This document shows positions 47,437-56,482 of a stretch of DNA of 64,000 bases, piece after piece. The notes under the pieces were generated by a model that did not search any database, was not told where the DNA came from, and worked only from the letters and a program-made list of their open reading frames with translations. The DNA is from Caulobacter sp. 73W (lineage in GTDB: Bacteria > Pseudomonadota > Alphaproteobacteria > Caulobacterales > Caulobacteraceae), in assembly GCF_041021955.1 (NCBI RefSeq), contig NZ_CP158375.1, forward strand, positions 2,294,001 through 2,358,000. Direction: 5' to 3'. The number at the start of each line of letters is the position of its first letter. Position 1 is the first letter of the stretch. The position numbers and the translations under genes are program-made.

Positions 47437-48033
47437 ATGAAATCGTCTCTGATCGCCGCGCTCTGCGCGCCCCTGCTGCTCCTGATCGCCACCGCCTTTC
47501 CGGCCGCCGCGGCGCCCGCCAGGACCGAGACCGCGATATTCGCGGGCGGCTGCTTCTGGTGCATGGAGCACGACATGAAGATGCCGGGGGTGCTCAAGGT
47601 CGAGTCCGGCTATACCGGCGGGCGCCTGAAGAATCCTCGCTATGAGGATGTGCTGACCGAGAAGACCGGCCACTACGAGGCGGTCAGGGTCACCTTCGAT
47701 CCAGCCAAGTTGCCCTATCGGTTCCTGCTGGAGCGCTACTGGAAGGTGGTCGATCCCACGGACGACGGCGGCCAGTTCTGCGATCGCGGGCCGTCCTACC
47801 GCCCGGCGGTGTTCGTCACGGCTGGTCAGCGGGCGACGGCCGAGGCGTCGCGCGGCGAGGCGGCCAAGCGGCTGAAGCGCGGGACCATGAAGACGCCGAT
47901 CCTCGACGCCGCGCCCTTCTATCTGGCCGAGGCGTATCACCGCGACTACGCCAAGAACAACAAGGTCCGATACGAGCTGTACCGCGCCGGCTGCGGCCGC
48001 GATGCGCGGCTGACGGCGGTCTGGGGACGCTAG
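47437..48033 (+). CDS. msrA: Exported peptide methionine sulfoxide reductase A
   Basis: 198 residues. Signal peptide (KSSLIAALCAPLLLLIATAF), so periplasmic rather than cytosolic. Catalytic motif FAGGCFWCMEHDM; here the residue after GCFW is Cys, a form that puts the recycling Cys beside the catalytic one. SGYTGG, GHYEAVRVTFDP and the late Cys in AGCGRD also fit. It repairs S-Met-sulfoxide. Tail-to-tail with the glycosyltransferase. Confidence 0.93.
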   Translation: MKSSLIAALCAPLLLLIATAFPAAAAPARTETAIFAGGCFWCMEHDMKMPGVLKVESGYTGGRLKNPRYEDVLTEKTGHYEAVRVTFDPAKLPYRFLLERYWKVVDPTDDGGQFCDRGPSYRPAVFVTAGQRATAEASRGEAAKRLKRGTMKTPILDAAPFYLAEAYHRDYAKNNKVRYELYRAGCGRDARLTAVWGR

Positions 48034-48036
48034 TCG

Positions 48037-49599
48037 CTAGCGGAAGACGACGGGCTCTGGCGGCTGTCCGGTGACCGGATCGCGCGGAACCGGGGCGAAG
48101 CCCTCGCCGATGAACATGTCGATCTTGCGGACCCGCTTGGCGTCCAGGCGTACTCGGGCGATCTCCTTGCCCGACACTTGGCGGAAGTCCGCCCCCATCT
48201 TGGCGCGATAGACGCCGTCCAGGCTGGCGGCCAGGACACGCCGGCTGTCCTTCGCGGTCAGAGGAGCCTCGGTCTCCGCCTGGTTGCGGGCGCGGATCTC
48301 GTGGACCCACATGCGTAGGGGCGGGGCCCCGGCCTGGCCGAAATAGTCGCGGCCATAATAGGCGGCGGCGTTGAACAGGAAGCGGTCGTCGACCGCCACC
48401 GCCGACAGGGTGGCGACGCCGCCCTCCTGCATGGCGCGCTGGACAACGGCGTCCACCGACTGCTCCCAGCCCCGGGCGCGCTTGAAGCTGTTGGAGACGC
48501 CCATGGCGTCAGCCGTGCGCGGATTGATCGTCCACATCAGGAAGAGGCCGGCGACAACCGCCTGCAGGGCCAGGCCCGCGATCAGCCACTTGCGCGCGTT
48601 CCAGCGCAGCATCCAGGCGCCGACCAGAAGGCAGCCGCCGAGATAGCCCGCCGCCGCCCAGTTGGCGTTGGCGCGCGAGATGAAGCCCTGGATGGAGACG
48701 ACCAGCAGCGGCGGCAGGCAAAAGCACAGCAGCAGGATGTCGGCGCTCGTCAGGCGGCGACGGATCAGCAGCAGCAAGGTCCCGCCCAGCAGCACGGCGA
48801 AGGGCAGGGGGCCGAAGACGCCGAACTGCGACAGCAGGAAGTCGCCCAGTTCGGCCGGGTCGAACAGATGGGACGAGCCGAGATTGGCGTTCGCCGCCGT
48901 GTGCTCGACCGTGGCGAAGCTGTGGGCTGCGTTCCAGGCGATGTTGGGGGAGATGACCGCCAGCAGGGCGATGGCGAAAGCCGCGAGGGCTGCGGGCGAC
49001 CAGCCGCCGCGGGCGCCGCGGGAGATCAGGGCGTGCAGGAGCAGGCCGCCGAGGGCGTAGGCCGCCGCATACTTGCTGAGCATGGCCAGGCCGAGCGCGG
49101 CGCCCATGCCGCCGGCCAGGGCTAGGCGTCGTCGACCTTGGGCGGCGGGAAGCTCCACATAGGCCCAAAGCGTCAGCGCCAGGAAGAACAGAAGCGGCGC
49201 ATCTGTACTGATGACGCCGGATGACAGAGCCACCCCGGGCATGAGCACGTACAAACCCGTGGCCGCCAGGCCACTTCGCGCGTCAAAAAGACGGCGGCCG
49301 ATAAAGAAAAGACAGAGAGCCGCTCCCGCATGCAGCAGCGGGGCCGCGATCCGTACCCAAGGCTCTGCGTCGCCGCCGATCGCGGTGGTTCCCCAGATCA
49401 GCCAGGCGATCATTGGCGGCTTGGAGAAATAGCCGAAGCTCAAGGTGCGCGACCAAAGCCAATACTGGGCCTCGTCCGGATAGAGTTCGAGGGGCGAGGT
49501 GAACAGGGCGAATAGCCGCAGCGCGGTCGCCGCCAGCACGACGGCGAAGGCGACGCGAAGGGCGCGATCGTCTGAAAACGGCTTGGCGGACAAGGTCAT
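48037..49599 (-). CDS. ArnT-like family 39 glycosyltransferase
   Basis: 520 residues from ATG 49599, with AGGTG upstream; longer forms lack support. About eleven membrane helices. The N-terminal lumen loop has LYPDEAQYWLWSRTLSFGYF with the catalytic DE pair of GT-C enzymes, followed by SKPPMIAWLI. A periplasmic C-terminal domain of about 160 residues ends the protein. It probably moves a sugar from a polyprenyl carrier to lipid A or another envelope acceptor. Confidence 0.88.
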   Translation of the reverse strand: MTLSAKPFSDDRALRVAFAVVLAATALRLFALFTSPLELYPDEAQYWLWSRTLSFGYFSKPPMIAWLIWGTTAIGGDAEPWVRIAAPLLHAGAALCLFFIGRRLFDARSGLAATGLYVLMPGVALSSGVISTDAPLLFFLALTLWAYVELPAAQGRRRLALAGGMGAALGLAMLSKYAAAYALGGLLLHALISRGARGGWSPAALAAFAIALLAVISPNIAWNAAHSFATVEHTAANANLGSSHLFDPAELGDFLLSQFGVFGPLPFAVLLGGTLLLLIRRRLTSADILLLCFCLPPLLVVSIQGFISRANANWAAAGYLGGCLLVGAWMLRWNARKWLIAGLALQAVVAGLFLMWTINPRTADAMGVSNSFKRARGWEQSVDAVVQRAMQEGGVATLSAVAVDDRFLFNAAAYYGRDYFGQAGAPPLRMWVHEIRARNQAETEAPLTAKDSRRVLAASLDGVYRAKMGADFRQVSGKEIARVRLDAKRVRKIDMFIGEGFAPVPRDPVTGQPPEPVVFR

Positions 49600-49677
49600 T
49601 TCACCTGCTTGTCCCGTCGCAGCCGATTTGTCCAATTTCGAGGCGCGGCGCCTATGACACAACACTGTGGGCGGATT

Positions 49678-49703
49678 GTGACAAGTCGTGGCGAAACTGT
49701 CAC
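49678..49703. promoter_or_regulatory. Inverted repeat upstream of the Oar-like receptor
   Basis: GTGACA / TGTCAC with a 14-base spacer, about 90 bases before the ATG. A related TGACAC lies just upstream. Possible operator. Confidence 0.35.
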
Positions 49704-49790
49704 CAAAGGTTCGTAAACGAGGTCTAAAGGGGGCGAAGATCGACGGATGGGCAGAAATGGCCCTCCGCGTCTCGCAACGAGGGGATATCC

Positions 49791-52700
49791 ATGCTTTCGA
49801 TGAAGAGGCTCGCCTGTGGGGCGGCTCTTGGCGTGCTCGCCGCCGCCGCTTCGGCCTCGGCCGTCTACGCCCAGGAAACGACCGGCGCCGTGCGCGGCCA
49901 GATCACCGACGCCACGGGCGTCGGGGTTGCTGGCGCCACCGTCGTGATCACCTATGGCCCGACCGGCCAGGCCATCACCACGATGACCAACGACAACGGC
50001 TTCTACACCGTGCGCGGCCTGCGCGTGGGCGGGCCGTACGGCATCAAGGCCACCTCGCCCGCCGGCGAGACCATCGAGCGCAACCTGGGCAACGTCTCCC
50101 TGGGCGACCCGACCGAAGCTTCCTTGAGCTTCGAGGGCGGCGCCGACGTCTCGGAACTGGTCATCACCGCCGCGGCCAGCACCCCGTCGCAAGGCGTGGG
50201 CAGCAACTTCACCGCCTCGGACATCGCCAGCCTGCCGTCGCTGAACCGCGACCTGAAGGACGTGGTGCGTCTGGACCCCTTCGCGACCCTGGACGCGACC
50301 AACCAGGACGCCCTGTCCTTCGCCGGCACCAACACCCGCTTCAACCAAATCACCGTCGACGGCATCCGTCAGAACGATGACTTCGGTCTGAACAACAACG
50401 GCTACCCGACCCAGCGCTCGCCGATCTCGACCGAAGCGATCGCCGGCATGCAGGTTTCGATCGCCCCCTATTCGACCGTGAACAACGGCTTCCTGGGCGG
50501 CTCGATCAACGCCGTGACCAAGTCGGGCTCCAACGAGTTCCACGGCGCGCTGTACGGCGAAATCCTCGACGACAGCCTGCGCGGCGACAAGTACCGCTTC
50601 TACGACACCCGCACCGGCAGCCCGACCCGCGGCAGCCGCGTCACCCAGGACGTCTCGACGACCTTCCAGGAGAAGGTTTGGGGCGCGAACCTGGGCGGTC
50701 CGATCCTGAAGGATCACCTCTACTTCTTCGTCTCGTATGAAAAATACGAGGGCGAGTACAACCTCGACGAAGGTCCGACCGGTTCGGGCCGCAGCTCGAC
50801 CATTCCGCGCATCACCGAAGCCGCGCTGAACACCTTCCAAGCCGCCACCAAGGCTCGCTACAACGTCGATCCGGGCAACTGGGTCAGCTCGGTCCCGCCG
50901 ATCGAAGACGAAAAGTGGCTCGGCAAGCTGGACTGGGACATCAACGAAGATCACCGCCTGAGCTTCACCTACCAGAACACCCAGTCGGCTTCGTTCAACG
51001 GCTCGGTCAGCGACCTGTTCGCCAGCGGCAGCAGCGCCAGCTCGGTCCGCATCGGCCTGTCGACGTACCAGTACGTCAAGGACGAGAAGCTGGAGAACTA
51101 CACCGTTCAGCTGAACTCGCGCTGGAGCGACAACCTCTCGACCGAACTGCGCCTCGGCAAGAAAGAGACGACGACCAACCGTCGAACCTTCGGTCCGGCC
51201 GGCGTGGGCGAAATCACGGTGAACGTCGCCGACCTGCCTGGCGTCCAAGCCGGCTCGGGCACGCCCGCCATCCGTTTCGGCACCGAACTGAACAGCCAGC
51301 CGAACTTCCTGAACACCAAGACCGACACCGCTGAGCTTCGCGTTCGCTACCACATGGGCGATCACGACTTCCTGCTCGGCGGCCGTATCGAGCGTCAGGA
51401 CATCCTGAACATCTTCGGCCGCAACTATCTGCCGACCTACAGCTTCGCGTCCTATGCCGACTTCCTGGCCGGCCGCGCCGCCACCGTCCAGCTGACCGCC
51501 GCGGTCGAACCCAACGGCGGCACCGTGCCCGCTCAAGCCGGCACCGCCGAGCGCAACGCCGCCGCCGGCGAGTTCTATCTGAACTCGATCTACGCCGAAG
51601 ACACCTACCAGATCACCGACAACCTCAGCCTGCTGGCTGGCGTTCGCTACGACTGGTACGTCCAGGACGACAAAGCCGACCTGAACAACAACTTCGTGTC
51701 GCGCAACGGTTTCGCCAACAACGCGACCCTCGACGGCAAGAACGTCCTGCTGCCGCGCGTCTTCGCCAAGTGGACCCCGACCAGCGACATCGACGTGGGT
51801 GTCGGCTTCGGCCGCTTCTCGTCGCAAGGCCTCGGCGTGTGGCTGCTGAACCCGATCGGCAACAGCGGCGTGGTGCAGACCAACGTCGTCTGCCCGGCCG
51901 GTCCGTACACCATCAGCAGCCTCAGCGCGGTTCCGGCCGGCTGTACGGCGACCCCGGGCAACGGCAACACCAACGCCCTGTCGCCGTCGTTCCGCATCCC
52001 CTCGGCCTGGAAGACCACCCTGACCGCCGGCTACAACTTCGACGTTGATCGCTTCGGTCTGGGCAGCGACTGGCGCGTCCAGGTGGATCTGATCCACCAG
52101 AAGAACCAGGACAGCGTGTTCTGGTTCGACCTGCGCGCCGAACCGAGCGCCGCGGGCGTCGCCCCGGACGGTCGTCCGGTCTATCAGCGCACCACGACCG
52201 GCACGATCGGCGCCAACGTGTTCGACATGATGCTTGGCAACAAGCGTGATGGCGGCGGCTCTGACTCGGCGGCGATCTCCCTGCGCAAGCGCTGGAACGA
52301 CGGCTGGCTGGAAGGCCTGTCGGCGACGGCCTCCTACACCTACACGGAGGCCAAGGACCGCAACCCGATGACCAGCTCGATCGCTGACTCGAGCTACACG
52401 CGCTTTGCGACCTTCGACGCCCAGAACCCGTCGCTGGCGACCTCGGACTACGAGATCCGCCACAAGGGGCTGCTGCACCTCGGCTATCGTCGCGCCTTCT
52501 TCGGCGACAACATGACGATGATCGACGTGGTGACGCAGTACCGTTCGGGCCTGCCGTTCAGCTACACCTTCGCGTCTTCGGCCACGAACCGTCCGGAAAC
52601 CGAATTCGGCAACTACGTGTCGACCTATTCGGGCCGTCAGGCTCAGTCGAACCAACTGCTGTACGTGCCGGCGACGGACTCCTCGGGCAACGTCACCGCG

Positions 52701-53180
52701 ACGAGCGATCCGAAGATCACCTATGCCGCCGGCTTCGACGTGGCGAACTTCAACTCGTTCCTGAAGAACACCGGCCTGATCAAGTACGCCGGCAAGATCG
52801 CTCCGCGTAACGGCTTCCGTCAGCCGAGCGTCTTCACCACGGACATCAACATCCAGCAGGAAATCCCGGCCTTCTTCCCGACCGGCGCCAAGCTCCTGGG
52901 CTTCGTGACCATCGAGAACTTCGGCAACCTGCTGAACAGCAAGTGGGGCGCGCTGGAGCAGTACGACTTCTATCGCGGCGTGCCGGTGGTGAACCCCACC
53001 TGCGCCGGCGCTGGCGGCTCGTGCGCGGGTCAGGCCCGCTACACCTACAGCGACCTGCAGACGGCGGTCGGCGCCAACCCGGCGGCCGGCGTCGCCAACC
53101 GCGACCAACCGATCCGTCCGTTCGGCTTCACCAACGCTTCGGTGTGGCAGCTGAAGGTCGGCCTGAAGTATCAATTCTAA
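49791..53180 (+). CDS. Oar-like TonB-dependent receptor with carboxypeptidase-regulatory-like domain
   Basis: 1129 residues from ATG 49791, with GAGGGG upstream. Signal peptide to about 28. A CarboxypepD_reg-like beta-sandwich (about 30-110) begins TTGAVRGQITDATGVGVAGA. A plug domain (about 140-245, SLNRDLKDVVRLDPFATLDA) follows, then a very large barrel ending in KVGLKYQF with the terminal Phe of outer-membrane proteins. It resembles Oar of myxobacteria and the many TonB receptors of Caulobacter. Substrate unknown; size and extra domain suggest large ligands such as oligosaccharides or peptides. A good terminator follows. Confidence 0.92.
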   Translation: MLSMKRLACGAALGVLAAAASASAVYAQETTGAVRGQITDATGVGVAGATVVITYGPTGQAITTMTNDNGFYTVRGLRVGGPYGIKATSPAGETIERNLGNVSLGDPTEASLSFEGGADVSELVITAAASTPSQGVGSNFTASDIASLPSLNRDLKDVVRLDPFATLDATNQDALSFAGTNTRFNQITVDGIRQNDDFGLNNNGYPTQRSPISTEAIAGMQVSIAPYSTVNNGFLGGSINAVTKSGSNEFHGALYGEILDDSLRGDKYRFYDTRTGSPTRGSRVTQDVSTTFQEKVWGANLGGPILKDHLYFFVSYEKYEGEYNLDEGPTGSGRSSTIPRITEAALNTFQAATKARYNVDPGNWVSSVPPIEDEKWLGKLDWDINEDHRLSFTYQNTQSASFNGSVSDLFASGSSASSVRIGLSTYQYVKDEKLENYTVQLNSRWSDNLSTELRLGKKETTTNRRTFGPAGVGEITVNVADLPGVQAGSGTPAIRFGTELNSQPNFLNTKTDTAELRVRYHMGDHDFLLGGRIERQDILNIFGRNYLPTYSFASYADFLAGRAATVQLTAAVEPNGGTVPAQAGTAERNAAAGEFYLNSIYAEDTYQITDNLSLLAGVRYDWYVQDDKADLNNNFVSRNGFANNATLDGKNVLLPRVFAKWTPTSDIDVGVGFGRFSSQGLGVWLLNPIGNSGVVQTNVVCPAGPYTISSLSAVPAGCTATPGNGNTNALSPSFRIPSAWKTTLTAGYNFDVDRFGLGSDWRVQVDLIHQKNQDSVFWFDLRAEPSAAGVAPDGRPVYQRTTTGTIGANVFDMMLGNKRDGGGSDSAAISLRKRWNDGWLEGLSATASYTYTEAKDRNPMTSSIADSSYTRFATFDAQNPSLATSDYEIRHKGLLHLGYRRAFFGDNMTMIDVVTQYRSGLPFSYTFASSATNRPETEFGNYVSTYSGRQAQSNQLLYVPATDSSGNVTATSDPKITYAAGFDVANFNSFLKNTGLIKYAGKIAPRNGFRQPSVFTTDINIQQEIPAFFPTGAKLLGFVTIENFGNLLNSKWGALEQYDFYRGVPVVNPTCAGAGGSCAGQARYTYSDLQTAVGANPAAGVANRDQPIRPFGFTNASVWQLKVGLKYQF

Positions 53181-53203
53181 GGTTTTCGAACCTCTGAACG
53201 GGA

Positions 53204-53230
53204 AAGGGCGGCGCTTGCGCCGCCCTTTTT
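53204..53230 (+). terminator. Rho-independent terminator after the Oar-like receptor
   Basis: AAGGGCGGCG / CGCCGCCCTT with CTTG loop and TTTTT. Confidence 0.92.
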
Positions 53231-53281
53231 CTTTGTGCACGGCATTGACGTAACCTCCCTCATCCCCCACCTGCGCGCACC

Positions 53282-54280
53282 ATGATGACCCTGAACATTC
53301 CCGCCGAATGGGCTCCTCACCGGGCCATGTGGCTCGGCTTCCCCAGCCACGCCGACCTCTGGGAAGAGGATCTGGCTCCCGCCCAGGCCGAAGTCGCGGC
53401 CCTGGCCCGCGCCCTCGCCGGGCCGGGCGGCGAGCGTGTCCGCCTGATGGTCTGCGGCGACGCCGCGGAGGCCGCCGCCCGCGATCTGCTGGGTGACGTT
53501 GCAGGGATCGAGATCGTCCGTGGCCTTTTTGGCGACATCTGGCTGCGCGACACCGGGCCGATCTTCCGCTCGGACGGCGTGGCCGCCGGCTTCGGCTTCA
53601 ACGGGTGGGGCGGCAAATACTCGCTGGAGCACGACGGCGACGTGGCGGCGCAGATCGCCGCGGCGGCCGGCGCGCCGTTGAAGGCCAACGACTTCATTCT
53701 CGAAGGCGGCTCGGTGGACCATGACGGCTACGGCACTGTCCTGACCACGCGCCAGTGCCTGCTGAACCCCAACCGCAATCCCGGCTGGACCCAGGAGGCG
53801 GCCGAGGCCGCGCTCGCCGAGTCCATGGGCGCGCGCAAGGTGCTGTGGCTGGGCGACGGCCTGGTCAACGACCATACCGACGGCCACATCGACAACCTGG
53901 CCCGCTTCGTGGGGCCGGGCGTCGTCGCTTGCCCGGTCGCGGTCGGGTCCGACGACCCTAACGCCGAGATCTACAACGAGACCGCCCGCATGCTGGGCGC
54001 CATGACCGATGCGCGCAACAGCCCGCTGCAGGTCATGCGCATCCCGTCGCCGGGGCGGATCGTCGACGAGGACGGTGAGATCATCCCGGCCTCGCACATG
54101 AATTTCCTCATCGCCAACAAGGCGGTGATCGTCCCGACCTATGGCGAGGCGGGCGCCGCCTTCGCCGTCGAGGCGCTGGAAACCCTGTTCCCCGAGCGCC
54201 AGGTCATCGGCCTGCCGTCGAACGCCATCCTGACGGGCGGCGGCTCGTTCCATTGCATCAGCCAGCAGGAGCCCGCCTAA
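53282..54280 (+). CDS. aguA: Agmatine deiminase
   Basis: 332 residues. Hydrolyses agmatine to N-carbamoylputrescine and ammonia. Guanidino-modifying fold with MWLGFPSHADLWEEDL, IWLRDTGPIF, EGGSVDHDGYGTVLTT, NDHTDGHIDNLARFV and the catalytic Cys in GGGSFHCISQQEPA. ATG ATG at 53282 allows two starts one codon apart. Followed 2 bases later by aguB, so this is a two-step arginine-to-putrescine route. Confidence 0.95.
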   Translation: MMTLNIPAEWAPHRAMWLGFPSHADLWEEDLAPAQAEVAALARALAGPGGERVRLMVCGDAAEAAARDLLGDVAGIEIVRGLFGDIWLRDTGPIFRSDGVAAGFGFNGWGGKYSLEHDGDVAAQIAAAAGAPLKANDFILEGGSVDHDGYGTVLTTRQCLLNPNRNPGWTQEAAEAALAESMGARKVLWLGDGLVNDHTDGHIDNLARFVGPGVVACPVAVGSDDPNAEIYNETARMLGAMTDARNSPLQVMRIPSPGRIVDEDGEIIPASHMNFLIANKAVIVPTYGEAGAAFAVEALETLFPERQVIGLPSNAILTGGGSFHCISQQEPA

Positions 54281-54282
54281 GC

Positions 54283-55158
54283 ATGGCCCGCACGATCACC
54301 CTCGGCGCGATCCAGACCAGCTACGGCATGGATCTGGACGCCAACATCGAAAAGACCAAGGGTTTCATCCGTGAAGCCGCCGCCAAGGGGGCGCAGGTCA
54401 TCCTGCCGTCCGAGCTGTTCCAGGGACCGTACTTCTGCGTCGCCCAGGAAGAGCACTGGTTCACCCAGGCCTATCCCTGGCGCACGCACCCCTGCGTGGT
54501 GGCTCTGCAGCCTCTGGCCGCCGAACTGGGCGTCGTCATCCCCGTCTCGATCTTCGAGCGCGAGGGGCCGCACTACTTCAACAGCCTGGTGATGATCGAC
54601 GCCGACAGCTCGCTGATGGGCGTCTATCGCAAGAGCCATATTCCCGATGGCCCGGGCTATATGGAGAAGTACTACTTCCGGCCCGGCGATACCGGCTTCA
54701 AGGTCTGGGACACGCGCTTCGGCCGCATCGGCGTCGGCATCTGCTGGGACCAGTGGTACCCCGAGTGCGCCCGCTCGATGGCCCTGATGGGCGCCGAGGT
54801 GCTGCTCTATCCCACCGCCATCGGCAGCGAGCCGCATGACGACAGCCTCGATACGGCCCTGCCCTGGCGGCGGGCCATGCAGGGACATGCGGTGTCGAAC
54901 GTCATCCCGGTGGTCGGCGCCAACCGCACCGGCTTCGAGCCGTGGGACGGTTACGCCAACGGCGGCCAGCGTTTTTACGGCTCGTCCTTCATCGCCAACC
55001 ATCGCGGCGACCTCGTCGCCGAGTTCGGGCGTGACGATGAGGGCGTGCTCACGGCGGAGTTCGATCTGGACTTCCTGACCACGCACCGCGCGGCCTGGGG
55101 CTTTTTCCGCGATCGTCGTACGGATCTGTACGGCCACCTTTACCAGCCGCGTCCGTGA
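54283..55158 (+). CDS. aguB: N-carbamoylputrescine amidase
   Basis: 291 residues. Nitrilase superfamily with the Glu-Lys-Cys triad in LPSELFQGPYF, YRKSHIPDGPGY and GICWDQWYPECAR. Produces putrescine, CO2 and ammonia from the AguA product. The phrase FFRDRRTDLYGHL at the end is typical of AguB. The start is ATG 54283, 2 bases after the aguA stop. Confidence 0.95.
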   Translation: MARTITLGAIQTSYGMDLDANIEKTKGFIREAAAKGAQVILPSELFQGPYFCVAQEEHWFTQAYPWRTHPCVVALQPLAAELGVVIPVSIFEREGPHYFNSLVMIDADSSLMGVYRKSHIPDGPGYMEKYYFRPGDTGFKVWDTRFGRIGVGICWDQWYPECARSMALMGAEVLLYPTAIGSEPHDDSLDTALPWRRAMQGHAVSNVIPVVGANRTGFEPWDGYANGGQRFYGSSFIANHRGDLVAEFGRDDEGVLTAEFDLDFLTTHRAAWGFFRDRRTDLYGHLYQPRP

Positions 55159-55685
55159 TCGAGACCGAACGCCTCATCCTGCGCCCCTGGACGGACGCTG
55201 ACCGCGAGCCGTTCGCGGCCATGTGCGCCGATCCCGAGGTCATGCGTCACTTCCCGGCGACCCTGATCCGGGCCGAGAGCGACGCGGTGGTGGACCGCAT
55301 GGTCAACCATCAGGCGGAGCACGGCTTTTGCTTCTTCGCGCTTGAGCGGAAGGTCGATGGGGCGTTCCTGGGCTTCACCGGCATCATGACCCTGAAGCCG
55401 GAAAACCCGCTGCAGCCCGGCGTCGAGATCGGCTGGCGGCTGGCCCGCGAGGCGTGGGGCGTGGGCTATGCTTCCGAGGCGGCCCTGGCCGCCATCGCCC
55501 ACGGCTTCGACGCCTTGGGCCTGAAACAGATCGTGTCGTTTACCGCCACCGAGAACCTGCGCTCCCAGGCGGTGATGCAGCGCATCGGCATGACCCGTCG
55601 CGCCGATCTGGACTTCGACCATCCCGCCGTGCCTGAGGGCCACAGGTTGCGCCCTCACGTCGTCTACGCCATAGAGCCTCGCTGA
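55155..55685 (+). CDS. GNAT family acetyltransferase, translationally coupled to aguB
   Basis: 176 residues from GTG 55155, overlapping the aguB stop (GTGA). Begins IETERLILRPWTDADREPF, like the RimJ/RimL-type family. Acetyl-CoA site WRLAREAWGVGYASEAAL. A polyamine or amine substrate would fit the operon, but RimL-type members also modify proteins, so the substrate is inference. Confidence 0.87.
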   Translation: MIETERLILRPWTDADREPFAAMCADPEVMRHFPATLIRAESDAVVDRMVNHQAEHGFCFFALERKVDGAFLGFTGIMTLKPENPLQPGVEIGWRLAREAWGVGYASEAALAAIAHGFDALGLKQIVSFTATENLRSQAVMQRIGMTRRADLDFDHPAVPEGHRLRPHVVYAIEPR

Positions 55686-55798
55686 CCGCTTGCGGCGACG
55701 CGCCGCATTGGTCGATCCGACCATCTCCGCCACATCGTCCCAGAGCCGGGGCGGGCCTCACCCAACTTGTCGTGCTTGCGGCAGAGAACAGGCGATCC

Positions 55799-56482
55799 AT
55801 GGACATGGCGAGCGAAGGGCGTGCAACGCGCCCCTGGATGATCCCGGCTGCGATCGCGGCCACGGTGCTGTTGAGCGGCGCCGCCGCCGCGACCGTGCAG
55901 ACCCACGGGTTCAAGCCGCTTCGCAAGGCGCTCGCCGCCGTCACCGCCTCTCAGGACGTGGAAGCCGAGCCGCGCTACGCCATCCGTTGGGTCGGGGCCG
56001 ACCTCGACGGCGACGGCGCGGCGGACGTGGCCAACCCCACCGGCCAGGCGCCGCGTGAGCACGACGTGTTCGGCGACGGGGCCTATGGCGCATCGCGCGA
56101 CGGCGGCTCACGCGACCACGAGGGCGTGGACTATCTGGGCCGCGCCGGCCAGGCCGTGAAGGCGCCGGTCTCCGGCTATGTGACCAAGATCGGCTACGCC
56201 TATCCGGGCGCGCAGGATCTGCAGTTCGTCGAGATCACCAATCCCGCCATCGGCTATGCGGCTCGGGTCTTCTACATCGAGCCCGGCGTTGAGTTGGGAC
56301 AGGCGGTGCGCATCGGTCAGAAGGTCGGCGTGCTCAAGAGCCTGCAGAAGCGCTATCCGGGGATCAGCGACCACGTGCACCTGGAGATGATCAAGTCGGG
56401 CGACCGTGTCGACGCCACCCGCCTGATCACCGCCCGCCGCGTGCGCCTGCCGGACGAAGCGGTCCTGGCTTCGGCCGAGTGA
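55799..56482 (+). CDS. M23 family metallopeptidase with an EF-hand-like loop
   Basis: 227 residues from ATG 55799 (a GTG at 55772 is possible). One N-terminal membrane helix (WMIPAAIAATVLLSGAAAA). The loop DLDGDGAADV at about 62-71 looks like a calcium-binding DxDGDG motif. The LytM domain has all zinc ligands: RDHEGVDYLG (His, Asp) and DHVHLEM (HxH). Unlike the EnvC-like protein, this one should be active. Expected substrate is peptidoglycan cross-links or a specific protein. Confidence 0.82.
   Translation: MDMASEGRATRPWMIPAAIAATVLLSGAAAATVQTHGFKPLRKALAAVTASQDVEAEPRYAIRWVGADLDGDGAADVANPTGQAPREHDVFGDGAYGASRDGGSRDHEGVDYLGRAGQAVKAPVSGYVTKIGYAYPGAQDLQFVEITNPAIGYAARVFYIEPGVELGQAVRIGQKVGVLKSLQKRYPGISDHVHLEMIKSGDRVDATRLITARRVRLPDEAVLASAE

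Noticed and set aside
49596..53270. 1224-codon open frame on the minus strand opposite the Oar-like receptor
   Set aside because: The plus-strand frame has signal peptide, plug and barrel motifs and a good ribosome-binding site; the minus frame is rich in Val, Gly, Arg and His with no domain, as expected of an antisense shadow in GC-rich DNA.
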